A DNA stretch of 64,000 bases from Mediterranea sp. An20 (GTDB lineage Bacteria; Bacteroidota; Bacteroidia; Bacteroidales; Bacteroidaceae): the NCBI RefSeq assembly GCF_002160055.1, contig NZ_NFJV01000012.1, forward strand, positions 1 to 64,000, read 5' to 3'. The notes under the pieces are model-generated. The model did not search any database. It saw only the letters and a list, made by a program, of their open reading frames with translations, and was not told where the DNA came from. Positions 50,944 to 60,179 of the stretch are shown piece after piece. Both the position numbers and the translations under genes were made by a program. Every line of letters starts with the position of its first letter. Position 1 is the first letter of the stretch.

Positions 50944-52131
50944 TCAGATGCCCAGTTCTGATAGCGCTTCTTCCGCCTGGACAGCCCAGCCATAGTCGGC
51001 TACATGGAAGATAGGGGCGGTACGGTCGGGGTTGATGGCGATGATGGTTTTCGCGCCTGCAATGCCTGCCGTATGCTGTATCTGTCCGCTGATGCCGATG
51101 GCGATGTACAGTTCCGGAGCAATAGCTTGTCCTGTCTGCCCTACTTGCAGGCGGGCGTCTATCAGTCCGGCCTCTACAGCTGCGCGTGAACCTGCCACGG
51201 CTGCTCCTATCCGGGTGGCCCACTGGCGGATTCGGTCGACTGTTTCCTTGCTTTTCACGCCACGTCCTATGCCTATTACAATCCGGCTGTTGCCCAATGT
51301 CCCGCCACCCGTGGCGTCTGCTGTTTCGGTGATCAGCCGGATGCGTTTATCGCTTTCAAACCCTGGCAGTTCGTGCCGGATAATTTCGGCTTTTAGCGAT
51401 GTCCTTCTTTCGGGGGCTTTCATGATACCCGGACGGACAGAGGCCATCTGAGGACGGCAGTGCGGAGTTTTGATTGTGGCTATCAGATTACCTCCGAAAG
51501 CCGGACGGATTTGCAGCAACAGTCCGCTGGCAGTGTCTATGTCCAGTTCGGTGCAGTCGGCAGTCAGTCCGGTGTGCAGCAAGGCAGCCATGCGGGCAGA
51601 CAGTCCCCGTCCGCGCTGTGTGGCTCCCACCAGCAGAATTTCCGGTCGACATTCCTTGACTATTTCCACTACTGCGTGGGCTTGGTTCTCTTCTACAAAC
51701 GCGGCCAGTTCTGCTTTTTCTGCCAAGTGTACACGCTTGGCACCGTATGCAGCCAGTTCGTCTGCCAAGGCAGCGATGCCGTATCCCACCAATACTGCTT
51801 CTACATCCTGATGCAGTTTTTCTGCCAGCACGGCGGCTTTGCCTAACAGTTCTTTGGTGACTGGGGCCAGGGCATTTCCTACCGTCTCGGCCAATACCCA
51901 AACGCCTGTTGTCTTTTCCTGAGGTGCAGTTGGGGTGTCAGGTGTGTCTATCTGTAGAGCTTCGGCCGGGCAATTTTGTACGCAACTTCCGCACAGGCGA
52001 CAGACCGAAGGGTCAATTTCCGGATATTCGTCAAAGCGGATGGCATTGTAAGCGCACGAATCGGCACAAAGTCCGCAACCGGTACACCGGTCTTTCAGCA
52101 CATGTAGTGCAAACGATGTATTGTCTATCAT
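50944..52131 (-). CDS. etfA: Electron-transfer flavoprotein alpha subunit with N-terminal 2[4Fe-4S] ferredoxin domain
   Basis: 395 residues. Residues 1-62 are a bacterial ferredoxin with two cluster motifs, Cys 16/19/22/26 (CTGCGLCADSC) and Cys 44/47/50/54 (CRLCGSCVQNC). Then EtfA: VWVLAETVGNALAPVTKELLGKA, PEILLVGATQRGRGLSARMAALL, and the FAD domain GIGRGVKSKETVDRIRQW, VGQTGQAIAPELYIAIGISGQIQHTAGI and INPDRTAPIFHVADYG. It is larger than plain EtfA (about 320) because of the fusion. The fused ferredoxin suggests electron flow to or from low-potential carriers. Last gene of a four-gene operon. Confidence 0.95.
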   Translation of the reverse strand: MIDNTSFALHVLKDRCTGCGLCADSCAYNAIRFDEYPEIDPSVCRLCGSCVQNCPAEALQIDTPDTPTAPQEKTTGVWVLAETVGNALAPVTKELLGKAAVLAEKLHQDVEAVLVGYGIAALADELAAYGAKRVHLAEKAELAAFVEENQAHAVVEIVKECRPEILLVGATQRGRGLSARMAALLHTGLTADCTELDIDTASGLLLQIRPAFGGNLIATIKTPHCRPQMASVRPGIMKAPERRTSLKAEIIRHELPGFESDKRIRLITETADATGGGTLGNSRIVIGIGRGVKSKETVDRIRQWATRIGAAVAGSRAAVEAGLIDARLQVGQTGQAIAPELYIAIGISGQIQHTAGIAGAKTIIAINPDRTAPIFHVADYGWAVQAEEALSELGI

Positions 52132-52149
52132 ATTGTAAGTATCCAGTTG

Positions 52150-52929
52150 TTAGCGTGAGGGTTGAATGAAGGAATGGATCATCTCCGATGCAGGTTGCCC
52201 TCCATCGAACCATTGGATGGATTTGGCAGTTTGCGGAACGGAAGTGGACACCACCTGAGTGGGTGAAGCGTGCAGCCCTACTGTTGAACGCTCCAGTCCA
52301 AGATCGGTTTCGTTCCATCGGACAATTTCCTGTTGCTGTGCTATTCGCCACCCAGCCAAGGTGGGGCAAGCCAGTTTGCCGTTTTCCCGGCTTACCATCA
52401 CGGCACAGGGGATGTCTATTTCCAGATGTTGCATTTTGTTTCCGCATTTTCGGCTGACGCGGATGCTGTTTTCGGAAAAATCTTCCAAGGCAATCAGTCC
52501 GGTGACCTGGGGCATGTCAAGGTGGGCAGCCACTTCGGGTCCTACCTGGGCTGTGTCACCGTCGATGGACATGCGGCCGAAGAACAAGAGGTCACAATGT
52601 CCTATTTTACGTACGGCTGCGGCCAGTACCAGACTGGTACACCACGTGTCGCTTCCGGCAAAGGCGGGTGAAGAAAGCAGGATGGCCCGGTCGGCTCCGC
52701 GCTGCAAGGCTTCCCGTAAAACGGTTTCGGCAGAGAGAGGACCCATGCTGACAGCCACGACTTCGGCACCGGTCTTTTGTTTCAGGTCAAGTGCAGCCTG
52801 CAGAGCATACAAGTCGTCAGGATTGGTTTGCGTGACAGCCGATGAGCGTTTCAGAGTATGTGTGTCAGGATCCAGCTCTACTTTAGTGGAGCGGGGCACT
52901 TGTTTCAGGAATACGGTATATCGCTTCAT
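52150..52929 (-). CDS. etfB: Electron-transfer flavoprotein beta subunit
   Basis: 259 residues. Family features: LKQVPRSTKVELDP at the start, MNPDDLYALQAALDLKQ-like NPDDLYALQAALDLKQ, VVAVSMGPLSAETVLREALQRGADRAILLSS, and GDTAQVGPEVAAHLDMPQVTGL with the signature of the AMP/FAD-binding loop. It forms the heterodimer with the EtfA encoded 18 bp downstream. Located after the DAO-type dehydrogenase gene (gap 42 bp). Confidence 0.95.
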   Translation of the reverse strand: MKRYTVFLKQVPRSTKVELDPDTHTLKRSSAVTQTNPDDLYALQAALDLKQKTGAEVVAVSMGPLSAETVLREALQRGADRAILLSSPAFAGSDTWCTSLVLAAAVRKIGHCDLLFFGRMSIDGDTAQVGPEVAAHLDMPQVTGLIALEDFSENSIRVSRKCGNKMQHLEIDIPCAVMVSRENGKLACPTLAGWRIAQQQEIVRWNETDLGLERSTVGLHASPTQVVSTSVPQTAKSIQWFDGGQPASEMIHSFIQPSR

Positions 52930-52971
52930 ATAATATCTGTTATTCGGTTCATGTGGATTGTCGGGAGCGCA

Positions 52972-54198
52972 TTATCCGCCTTTCTTGTTGGAGCGGGCAT
53001 CGGCGCAACGGCGTTGGAATTCGGTAGAGAACGGGTCGATTTCTCCGAAGCGTTCCGGGGCAAACAAAGTCGGGGGTACAAACGGGGCATGGCCACAGAT
53101 CATTTCCGCCGCCAGACGCCCCATGCCTCCTCCGGCTGCTACGCCACCACCACAGCACCCTGCCACAGCGAAAAGACCGTTGTACGCTTTCACAGGACCT
53201 ACGATGAACATGGCATCGGGCACGTAGCAGGAAGGTCCGGCCATGTAGTGGGCTATGGGCAGGTCGTCGATGTCGTGCAGATAGCGTTTCAGCAGGGGAG
53301 CACATTCGTCGAGCACCGTCCATTCTGCCGAGCGGTTGAAGTCGAAATCCTCCAGTTTGTCTGTCTGCGTGGAGGGGTCGAAAGCTTGGCAATGGCTTTC
53401 ACGCAGTCCGATAATCAAGGCACCTACGTCTGAACGGGTGAAAGCGCGGGCATCGGCAATCACGGTGAAGGGATGTCCGGCAGGGAATCGTTTCCGGTCG
53501 ATGTCCGTAATCCAGAAGTGGCTGCGCACCGGTGTGAAAGGCAGTCCTACGTGCAGCGGACGCATCAGCAGGTTGGCCCAGGCACCGGCGGCGTTCACCG
53601 CAATAGGTGCCTGAAGCCGTTCGCCGTTTATTAGTTCTACGCCGCATACCTGTCCGTTTTCCGCGACAATGCTTTTCACTTTGCAGTTGGGGCGTAGGGT
53701 TACTCCCAGCTTTGCGGCTGCTTTGGCATAGCCAGAGCAGAGCAGTGCCGAGTCTATGAAGGCATCGGTGGGCATATACAGCGCCACGTCTATGGCATCG
53801 GTGTCTATCCACGGCAACAGTTGCCCGGTTTGTTCCCGGCTGATGCGTTCATTGGGTATGCCGAAGCGTGTGGCAGCTTCTTCCAACGCTTCCACTCCCT
53901 TCAGCGAAGCTTCCGATGAGGCTATGGTGATGCTGCCGCATTGTTGGAGTTCGAGCGATTCACCCAGCAGTTCTTCTATCTCTCCGATGCAGTCATACGT
54001 TTCCTGCACCATCTCCATCAGGGCAGGTTTGGTACGTGCTCTTGTCAGCAGGCAGGCTGCCCGCGACGAAGCTTGCGAGGCTATCTCGTTTCCGTCCAGC
54101 AGCAAGATGTGTCCGGCTTGGCGTTTGGCCAGCTGGTAGGCAGTGGCACAGCCCAGCAGTCCTCCTCCGATAATGATTATGTCAAAGTCAGTTTTCAT
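52972..54198 (-). CDS. DAO-family FAD-dependent amine/amino-acid dehydrogenase
   Basis: 408 residues. Rossmann FAD motif IIIGGGLLGCATAYQLAK at the N-terminus, NEIASQASSRAACLLTRART, GSITIASSE, VNAAGAWANLL and GLFAVAGCCGGGVAAGGGMGRLAAE near the end are those of the D-amino-acid oxidase/sarcosine dehydrogenase superfamily. It carries no extra domains. Encoded directly before EtfB and ferredoxin-EtfA, it probably passes electrons to that ETF rather than to oxygen, fitting an anaerobe. Substrate not identifiable; an imported N-methylated or D-amino acid is a guess. Confidence 0.88.
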   Translation of the reverse strand: MKTDFDIIIIGGGLLGCATAYQLAKRQAGHILLLDGNEIASQASSRAACLLTRARTKPALMEMVQETYDCIGEIEELLGESLELQQCGSITIASSEASLKGVEALEEAATRFGIPNERISREQTGQLLPWIDTDAIDVALYMPTDAFIDSALLCSGYAKAAAKLGVTLRPNCKVKSIVAENGQVCGVELINGERLQAPIAVNAAGAWANLLMRPLHVGLPFTPVRSHFWITDIDRKRFPAGHPFTVIADARAFTRSDVGALIIGLRESHCQAFDPSTQTDKLEDFDFNRSAEWTVLDECAPLLKRYLHDIDDLPIAHYMAGPSCYVPDAMFIVGPVKAYNGLFAVAGCCGGGVAAGGGMGRLAAEMICGHAPFVPPTLFAPERFGEIDPFSTEFQRRCADARSNKKGG

Positions 54199-54207
54199 TC
54201 TTATATT

Positions 54208-55536
54208 TTATATTGCGTTATAGTTCACGTTCAGGTAGATATCGTCCGTGTCTGTTGCCTTTCTCTTAGCCTTGAACGTGCGGGCGTATTTTTTGTATAT
54301 CAACACGGTGGTTACGCTGAACAGCAGGGTACATATCGCTCCCACTGCAAAGGCGATGTGGTTGAACAAGGCAAACCATTCGATGTCGATGTTGAGCATT
54401 TCTTTGGTAGAGAGCAGGGTGACAGTGCCTAGGTAGCCGATGAAATCTATCATGGCGATGAAGAATCCGACGTTTCCTTTGATGCGGAAGCAGGCAATGA
54501 ATCGGTCGAAAAAGATTGTCTGGAAGGTGAGGTAGGCAATGTAAAGTGAAAGACTCTGGACGAACAGCCAGGCTACCGGTTCGAGGTGGAGTGTGTCGTA
54601 GTGGTAAGACACGTATGTCATGGTGGCACAGCCGGTCACTACCAAACACATCAGGCAAATCAACGCCTTGATGTTGCTGCGGCAGAAAGTGAACAGGGCG
54701 AAGATGCCGAGGATAATCAGCGTGACGATGGTGTCAACGCGGGCAAACATCCACGAAGACTGGCCGCTCATGTCGAGTATGTTCACCAAGAAGTCTTCTT
54801 TGATGTCGCGCAGCATCAGCAGCATGAAGTTGCCTACAAACAGCAGCGAGAGTATCGGTGCATATTTCCGGAACAAAGCCTTTCGTCCCTTTCCGTCGAG
54901 CGTCACGCGTTCATTGCGCAGGGCGATGTCTTCCGCAGTGGGTGGGGGCAGGCATTTCATCAGATAGCCCATGAACACCAGCAGCGGCAGGGCGATACCG
55001 CCGATGACGGCAGGCATCCAGAATTGGTCGATGTGCAGGTCGTTCATGGCAAACAGCCCGAAGCTTTTGGCAAGGCCCGAACTGAACACCATGCTTACGC
55101 CCAGCAGGCTGGCCAGGATGTCCGTCACTTTCCGTCCCTCGATAAAGCTGAATATCACACCCCACATGCACCCCAGCGAAAGTCCGTTGAGAAACATGGC
55201 TGCCACGTTCCACGGGGCGGGCAACAATCCGAAACCGATAAGGGCGGCTTCTGCCAGCACGGCCGAACCGACGAAGAAACGGAAACGGTTCTCCTTTTTC
55301 AGTTCCGAAATGATTTTGATGCCGAAGAATTTGGCAATGACGTAACCTAAAATCTGGATAGTGGTGACTGCAACTTTATAGTCGCTTCCCAAGAAAGTGA
55401 GCCCCTCAAATGAGGCGGCGGTGTAAGGTTTGCGCAACGCGTAGACCAGTGAGTAGGACAGCAAGGCCGCCCCGCCTGCCCAAAGTATCAGCAGGATGTC
55501 TGAAATCTGTTTGTTTTTTGCAGTGGATGGTTTCAT
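54208..55536 (-). CDS. DUF5690 family membrane transporter (MFS-like)
   Basis: 442 residues from ATG 55536, with about 12 membrane helices (LILWAGGAALLSYSLVYALRKPYTAASFEG; TIQILGYVIAKFFGIKII; MFLNGLSLGCMWGVIFSFIEGRKVTDI; FVNILDMSGQSSWMFARVD). The YALRKPYTAASFEG segment after helix one is a mark of DUF5690, an MFS-related Bacteroidetes family. The longer frame to 55578 is rejected because the -7 box at 55576-55583 overlaps it. First gene of the operon, likely importing the substrate of the ETF-linked dehydrogenase. Confidence 0.88.
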   Translation of the reverse strand: MKPSTAKNKQISDILLILWAGGAALLSYSLVYALRKPYTAASFEGLTFLGSDYKVAVTTIQILGYVIAKFFGIKIISELKKENRFRFFVGSAVLAEAALIGFGLLPAPWNVAAMFLNGLSLGCMWGVIFSFIEGRKVTDILASLLGVSMVFSSGLAKSFGLFAMNDLHIDQFWMPAVIGGIALPLLVFMGYLMKCLPPPTAEDIALRNERVTLDGKGRKALFRKYAPILSLLFVGNFMLLMLRDIKEDFLVNILDMSGQSSWMFARVDTIVTLIILGIFALFTFCRSNIKALICLMCLVVTGCATMTYVSYHYDTLHLEPVAWLFVQSLSLYIAYLTFQTIFFDRFIACFRIKGNVGFFIAMIDFIGYLGTVTLLSTKEMLNIDIEWFALFNHIAFAVGAICTLLFSVTTVLIYKKYARTFKAKRKATDTDDIYLNVNYNAI

Positions 55537-55575
55537 ATCTTTGTAATCGCTTGTTGCCGTGATGAATAAGCGCTG

Positions 55576-55583
55576 CAAAGGTA
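55576..55583 (-). promoter_or_regulatory. -7 element (TACCTTTG) of the transporter-DAO-ETF operon
   Basis: TACCTTTG on the minus strand, 39 bp before ATG 55536; it fixes the start of the transporter and the 5' end of the four-gene transcript. Confidence 0.6.
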
Positions 55584-55778
55584 GAGGATGACCCTGTATG
55601 AAAAAATTAATTTTGGGCCGTTTTTTGTGCTGTTTTATAATGTCATGTTAATATAAAAATAATGTCACAGGATTGCAATATCTGAAACGTCTCTGTAACT
55701 ACCGAAGGGGTTTGATTCTGATTTGTCGAAGGGAAAAGGAGTTGGTCTTTATCTCTGCGTGGCAAATTGTGTTTCTCT

Positions 55779-55844
55779 GCCAAGCCTTTTGCAGGAAGTT
55801 GCCAAGCGATTGGCAGCCAACTGCTAAGCGATTGGGAGCATGCC
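55779..55844. repeat. Degenerate 22-bp tandem repeat (three units)
   Basis: Units at 55779, 55801 and 55823 share G(C)(C/T)AAGC(G/C)(A/T)TTGG(C/G)AG. Same period as the arrays near 16.4, 46.6 and 62.6 kb. The rest of 55584-55988 shows no gene. Confidence 0.55.
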
Positions 55845-55988
55845 CGTTGGATATACGGAGTAATAGATTAAAAGTCAATAGACTAACTTCGCCGTTTATC
55901 CGACGGAAAGTTTAAGAGCCTGTTTCTTTTATCGGCACCTTACCTGTATCCGTTATTCTTTTTCCGTTGAAAGAGGGATAAAGAAAAC

Positions 55989-56026
55989 GCGGGATTTCGA
56001 AGTAAACAAACTTCGGAATCCCGCGC
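55989..56026. terminator. Bidirectional terminator hairpin downstream of the GH84 gene
   Basis: CGCGGGATTTCGAAGT pairs with ACTTCGGAATCCCGCG (one mismatch) around a 6-base loop; T-rich runs follow on both strands (TTTTCTTT leftward, TTTTTA rightward). It ends the leftward GH84 transcript. Confidence 0.85.
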
Positions 56027-56047
56027 ATTTTTATGTTTCGCGAAAAG

Positions 56048-58606
56048 TTACTTGGCGATAATCTCAAAGATTTCCACCGTTCCGTTCAGCTGAATCTTGG
56101 CGGCGTTCTCCGGCACTTCCAACTGCTCGAAGGGAGTGCTGAGAATGGCGCCTCCTACTTTCTGGCCGTTTTTGTCGAGCATTGTCACCGATACTCCGTT
56201 GGCTGTAGGCTGGCCCATCAGCAGTGTGTAGCTCTTGGTGCCGGGCACTACCTCAAAAGACAGCGTGCCTTCGTTGGTGTAGGTCGTAGCCAGACGCTTG
56301 TCGAAAGCATAGAGGGCTTTCTGTGCATCGGCAGCTTCGATGGCAAAACCGATATTGTCCAGACGCAGCGGGTTGACATCGAAAGTGCGCACGGCGGCAT
56401 AATTCTGCTTTTTCGAATCCAGTCGGTACAGGCGCACGTAGCGTGCTTGTACGGGTTCGCCTTTCCAGTTGATGATGTATTGTTTCTGCATGTCGTCCAT
56501 CAGCGTCGTCCAGTTCTGTCCGTCAGCCGAGTATTGCAGAGCCACATGGTCGAAGTAGTCTACATCGTCCACCGAGTTGCGTCCTTGCAGGATGTTGATT
56601 TCCTTCACGTCCATCACACTGCCCAAGTCTACGCCAATCCAGTCGTTCTTTTTCTGGCTTATTCCAGAGGTATAGAACGTGGTAGAGTCGTTGTCGAACA
56701 TCAGTTTGGTGAGCGTGGTGCCGGCATTCCTGAACGAGCCGACTCCCTTATACATCTGCGGTTTATAGCCAACCATCTTGATGAGAAATCCTTCGCCCAT
56801 ATCATCCATGATGTTGTCATAGAACGGTTGCAGCTTCATCGTGCCCGATTTATGTGCCTCGTAGGCGGCACGTCCTTCCGGCGTCATGAGGTTCTGCACA
56901 TACTGGTTCCAGAATTTGGCATCGTCCTTGCCTTCGCGGTAGATGCGGCCCAGTTCGATGGCACGTTTGCCACGTGTACCCAGTTTGTTGAACTCATCCA
57001 GCCACGGCTTCAGTTCTTTCAGCAGTTCTGCGTTGGCACATCCTTGTTCGATGGCAGCAGGTGCTTTCTCTACGCGGTCGAACTCATTCCATAGTTCTTG
57101 TGCCTCAGCATCGTTCCAGTCGCTCAGCTTGAAAGTAGTGGTTTCCCACGATTCGTCACGGCGGTAACCCGTCTCCGTGTCTCCGGAGTGGATGGCAAAA
57201 GTACGGTAAGCCTCTTTAGCTTTCGGCATCAGGTTCTCCATGCCGCGCTCCCAGTTGTCCATTGGGTTGTAGGCTTTGATGTTCCAGGCATAATCAGCCA
57301 CGCCATAGAGGGCGAGTTTCGAAGCTTCTCCATATTCCATCGGGTTGCTGACCAGGCCGCAGAGATCTTTTTCAGTCAGCGAGGTGTCCAGTCCGTAAGT
57401 AGGTCCTTGCAATACATACTGGCGTGCGTAGTCCGTTACCGGATAGTTCCACCAGTAATATCCCGGTCGTTTGATGCGGCTGTTCAGCCAGTCCATGGTT
57501 TCTTTGGTGAGGTCGCTGCATACCACATCGCCCGTATAGAAAATCTTGATGGAGGGGTCCAGTGTACGGCCGAAGATAGCCAGACTGCCTCGCTCCGTGG
57601 GGTTCGCCCAGAGTCGTGAGTAATCTGTGGGACACATGGTGAGCGATTCCACATCCCCCTTGGCTTCCACAAATTCCTTGGTCAGGCGGTTCAGCAGTTC
57701 GGTTTGTTTCACCGGGTTGGTGCCTTCACCTTCGATGTCGTCGAAGAAGATGGCGAAAGAGCGTACCCCCAAGTCGTACATCAGGTTGAACTTATGCACT
57801 AAGTTGTTATAGTCTTCTTCGTTCCATTTGATGTCCTTTCCCGGATGTATAGCCCACACGAAGTCTACGTAATTGCGTTTGCAAGCCTCGATAAGCTCGC
57901 TGATTTGTTGGGCTTCGTCCTCCGGATAAGGCAAGCGCCAGTTCGGGCTGCTGTGGTAGGGGTCGTCTTTCGGTCCGTACAGATACGTATTCATTTTGTT
58001 CTTACCCCAGAAGTCGATGAGCGACAAGCGTACCTGGTGCGACCAGGGCGTGCCATAGAATCCTTCCACTACGCCTCGGTTGGGCAGGTCGGGCCAGTCG
58101 GTAATCTTCAGCACGGGCAATCCTTTTTTCTCTGTACCGTCCGGGTTCAGCATCAGTTGGCGTAAGGTTTGTATGCCATAGAAAGCTCCCCGTTCATCAT
58201 AACCCGTGATATTGATTTGGTCCGCGTCGATGGTCAGGGTGTAAGCACCAGACACAGGTTTTACTCCGTTTTTTTCAGCCTTCTTGGCATTGATGTCGAT
58301 GGTCAGTTTGATACCGTCCTTGGCGGTTTTCAAGAACTCCAGTGCGTGGGCAAACTTCCCTTTCTTGTCTTTCACGTTGAAGCCTCTCTGGAAAGAAACC
58401 AGCATGTCTTTCTGCGTGATGTCCATTACTTGCGGGGTCGGATTGATGACGATTCCCTTGTGGTCAATCTTCTTACCTGGGATAGCAGTGACATACTGTT
58501 TCTCCGATCGTTGCGAAGAGAGATCGAAACCAGTATCCTGTGCTGCCAGGTTGCCGCATACCAACATGGTAGTCAGGCAGGCGGCGAGTGATTTTGTACA
58601 CTTCAT
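56048..58606 (-). CDS. GH84 beta-N-acetylglucosaminidase (O-GlcNAcase-like), secreted
   Basis: 852 residues with signal peptide (SLAACLTTMLVCGNLAA). N-terminal GH20b-like domain (about 30-165), then the GH84 barrel: VVEGFYGTPWSHQVRLSLIDF, GKNKMNTYLYGPKDDPYH, WAIHPGKDIKWN and the catalytic Asp pair Asp-289/290 in SFAIFFDDIEGEGTNP (substrate-assisted mechanism). RPGYYWWNYPVTDY and GLVSNPMEYGEASKLALYGVADYAWN continue the domain. The C-terminal part ends in two beta-sandwich modules with YVRLYRLDSKKQNY. It closely resembles the Bacteroides thetaiotaomicron GH84 model enzyme. Removes beta-GlcNAc from host or mucin glycans. Confidence 0.95.
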   Translation of the reverse strand: MKCTKSLAACLTTMLVCGNLAAQDTGFDLSSQRSEKQYVTAIPGKKIDHKGIVINPTPQVMDITQKDMLVSFQRGFNVKDKKGKFAHALEFLKTAKDGIKLTIDINAKKAEKNGVKPVSGAYTLTIDADQINITGYDERGAFYGIQTLRQLMLNPDGTEKKGLPVLKITDWPDLPNRGVVEGFYGTPWSHQVRLSLIDFWGKNKMNTYLYGPKDDPYHSSPNWRLPYPEDEAQQISELIEACKRNYVDFVWAIHPGKDIKWNEEDYNNLVHKFNLMYDLGVRSFAIFFDDIEGEGTNPVKQTELLNRLTKEFVEAKGDVESLTMCPTDYSRLWANPTERGSLAIFGRTLDPSIKIFYTGDVVCSDLTKETMDWLNSRIKRPGYYWWNYPVTDYARQYVLQGPTYGLDTSLTEKDLCGLVSNPMEYGEASKLALYGVADYAWNIKAYNPMDNWERGMENLMPKAKEAYRTFAIHSGDTETGYRRDESWETTTFKLSDWNDAEAQELWNEFDRVEKAPAAIEQGCANAELLKELKPWLDEFNKLGTRGKRAIELGRIYREGKDDAKFWNQYVQNLMTPEGRAAYEAHKSGTMKLQPFYDNIMDDMGEGFLIKMVGYKPQMYKGVGSFRNAGTTLTKLMFDNDSTTFYTSGISQKKNDWIGVDLGSVMDVKEINILQGRNSVDDVDYFDHVALQYSADGQNWTTLMDDMQKQYIINWKGEPVQARYVRLYRLDSKKQNYAAVRTFDVNPLRLDNIGFAIEAADAQKALYAFDKRLATTYTNEGTLSFEVVPGTKSYTLLMGQPTANGVSVTMLDKNGQKVGGAILSTPFEQLEVPENAAKIQLNGTVEIFEIIAK

Positions 58607-58629
58607 AGTCCTTTTTGATTTTAAGTATA

Positions 58630-60129
58630 TTATTTATTATATTGTGTCCAATCTGTATGGCGCATATCTCCGCTTTGAGCCAATTCGGCATGCATGCCCA
58701 GGGCGGCTTGTATGGAGTGCGGAGTCTGTGCCTTGCCATCTGTCAGTTTCAGGTAATCCCACAACAGTTGTTTGTAATCCGGGTGTGCGCAGTTCTCGAT
58801 GATAGCTTGTGCGCGTTCCTTCGGGCTTTTGCCGCGCAGGTCGGCCACACCTTGCTCGGTAACGATGACGTTGACATCATGTTCCGTATGGTCATGGTGT
58901 GATACCATAGGCACGATAGCGCTGATGCGTCCTTCTTTGGCCACCGACGGGCAGGTGAAGATGGAGATATAGGCATTGCGTGTGAAGTCGCCACTGCCGC
59001 CGATACCGTTCATCATCTTCGTGCCTCCGATGTGCGTGGAGTTCACGTTGCCGTAGAGGTCTGCTTCGATAGCTGTGTTGATGGAGATGATGCCCAGTCG
59101 GCGCACTACTTCGGGGCTGTTGGATATTTCCGACGGGCGCAGCACCAGTTTATCGCGGAAGAAGTCCATATCGTCGTAGATGCCTTGCAGGCAATCGTTG
59201 GTTACAGTCAGCGAGCAGGCGCTTCCGAACTTGATACGTCCTTCGCGGATGAGTCCTATCACGGAGTTCTGTATCACTTCGGTGTACATCTCGAAGGGCG
59301 GGATGGTCTTTTCGTGGCCCAGTGCGCTCAATACGGCGTTGGCAATGTTTCCCACGCCCGACTGCAAGGGAAGGAACGTCGGAGGGATGATGCCCCGTTT
59401 CATGTCGGCTACCAGAAAATCGGCCACGTTCTGCCCGATCTTGTCAGTCAGCGGGTCGGCTGCCGCAAATGAGCGTGCCTCATCGGGCCAGTTAGTTTCC
59501 ACTACGCCTGCAATTTTCTTCGGGTCTACCTGAATATAGGTGGTTCCTATGCGGTCGCTGGGCTTATAAATAGGTATTTCGCGTCGTGCGGGCGGGTCCA
59601 GCGGTTCATAGACATCGTGCAGACCCATGGCCGCCTTGCTGTGTGCGGCGTTCAGCTCTACGATGATTTTGTCTGCCATCCGGCACACGGTAGGAGCTAT
59701 ACCTCCCGCCGCAGTCAGATATATTTTGCCGTCATCGGTCACTTCGCAAGCCTCGATGATAGCTATGTCTATCTTTCCCATAAAGCCATAGCGCAGTTCC
59801 TGTGCCATTTGTGAGAGGTGGATGTCATTATAGGCAATTTCGCCGTTGTTTACGGCTATGCGGAAATCCTTGTTCGTGGTATAAGGCGCCCGATAGCGGA
59901 TAGCCTTGGCCCGCGACAGGATACCGTCGCATGAGTCGCCCGTCGATGCTCCGGTGAAGATACCCACCTGGAAAGGCCGTCCGGCGGCATGTTCCGCTTC
60001 AGCGATGTGGGCCAGTTCGGCTGTGACCGCCTTGGCTGTACCTGCGGGCGTGAATCCGCTTAAACCTATGTTATAGCCATGTTTGATGAGGCTTGCAGCT
60101 TCTGCTGCCGAAATGTAGTTGAGTGCCAT
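58630..60129 (-). CDS. Acetyl-CoA hydrolase/transferase family CoA-transferase
   Basis: 499 residues. Family features: GLSGFTPAGTAKAVTAELAH near the start, GIFTGASTGDSCDGIL, YNDIHLSQMAQELRYGFMG, VPFGVG-like PLQSGVGNIANAVL, GINTAIEAD-like ISINTAIEADLYGNVNSTHIGGTKMMNGIGGSGDFTRNA and IVTEQGVADLRGKSP. In Bacteroides such enzymes move CoA between succinate, acetate and propionate in the fermentation pathway. It lies 23 bp upstream of the GH84 start on the same strand, so the two may share a transcript although the functions are unrelated. Confidence 0.93.
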   Translation of the reverse strand: MALNYISAAEAASLIKHGYNIGLSGFTPAGTAKAVTAELAHIAEAEHAAGRPFQVGIFTGASTGDSCDGILSRAKAIRYRAPYTTNKDFRIAVNNGEIAYNDIHLSQMAQELRYGFMGKIDIAIIEACEVTDDGKIYLTAAGGIAPTVCRMADKIIVELNAAHSKAAMGLHDVYEPLDPPARREIPIYKPSDRIGTTYIQVDPKKIAGVVETNWPDEARSFAAADPLTDKIGQNVADFLVADMKRGIIPPTFLPLQSGVGNIANAVLSALGHEKTIPPFEMYTEVIQNSVIGLIREGRIKFGSACSLTVTNDCLQGIYDDMDFFRDKLVLRPSEISNSPEVVRRLGIISINTAIEADLYGNVNSTHIGGTKMMNGIGGSGDFTRNAYISIFTCPSVAKEGRISAIVPMVSHHDHTEHDVNVIVTEQGVADLRGKSPKERAQAIIENCAHPDYKQLLWDYLKLTDGKAQTPHSIQAALGMHAELAQSGDMRHTDWTQYNK

Positions 60130-60179
60130 GGTTGTTGTAAAGTATAGTTATATTTATTGTAATGTCAGTTGTTGCGATG

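Noticed and set aside
56033..57094. 353-codon frame antisense to GH84
   Set aside because: Shadow of the GH84 gene.
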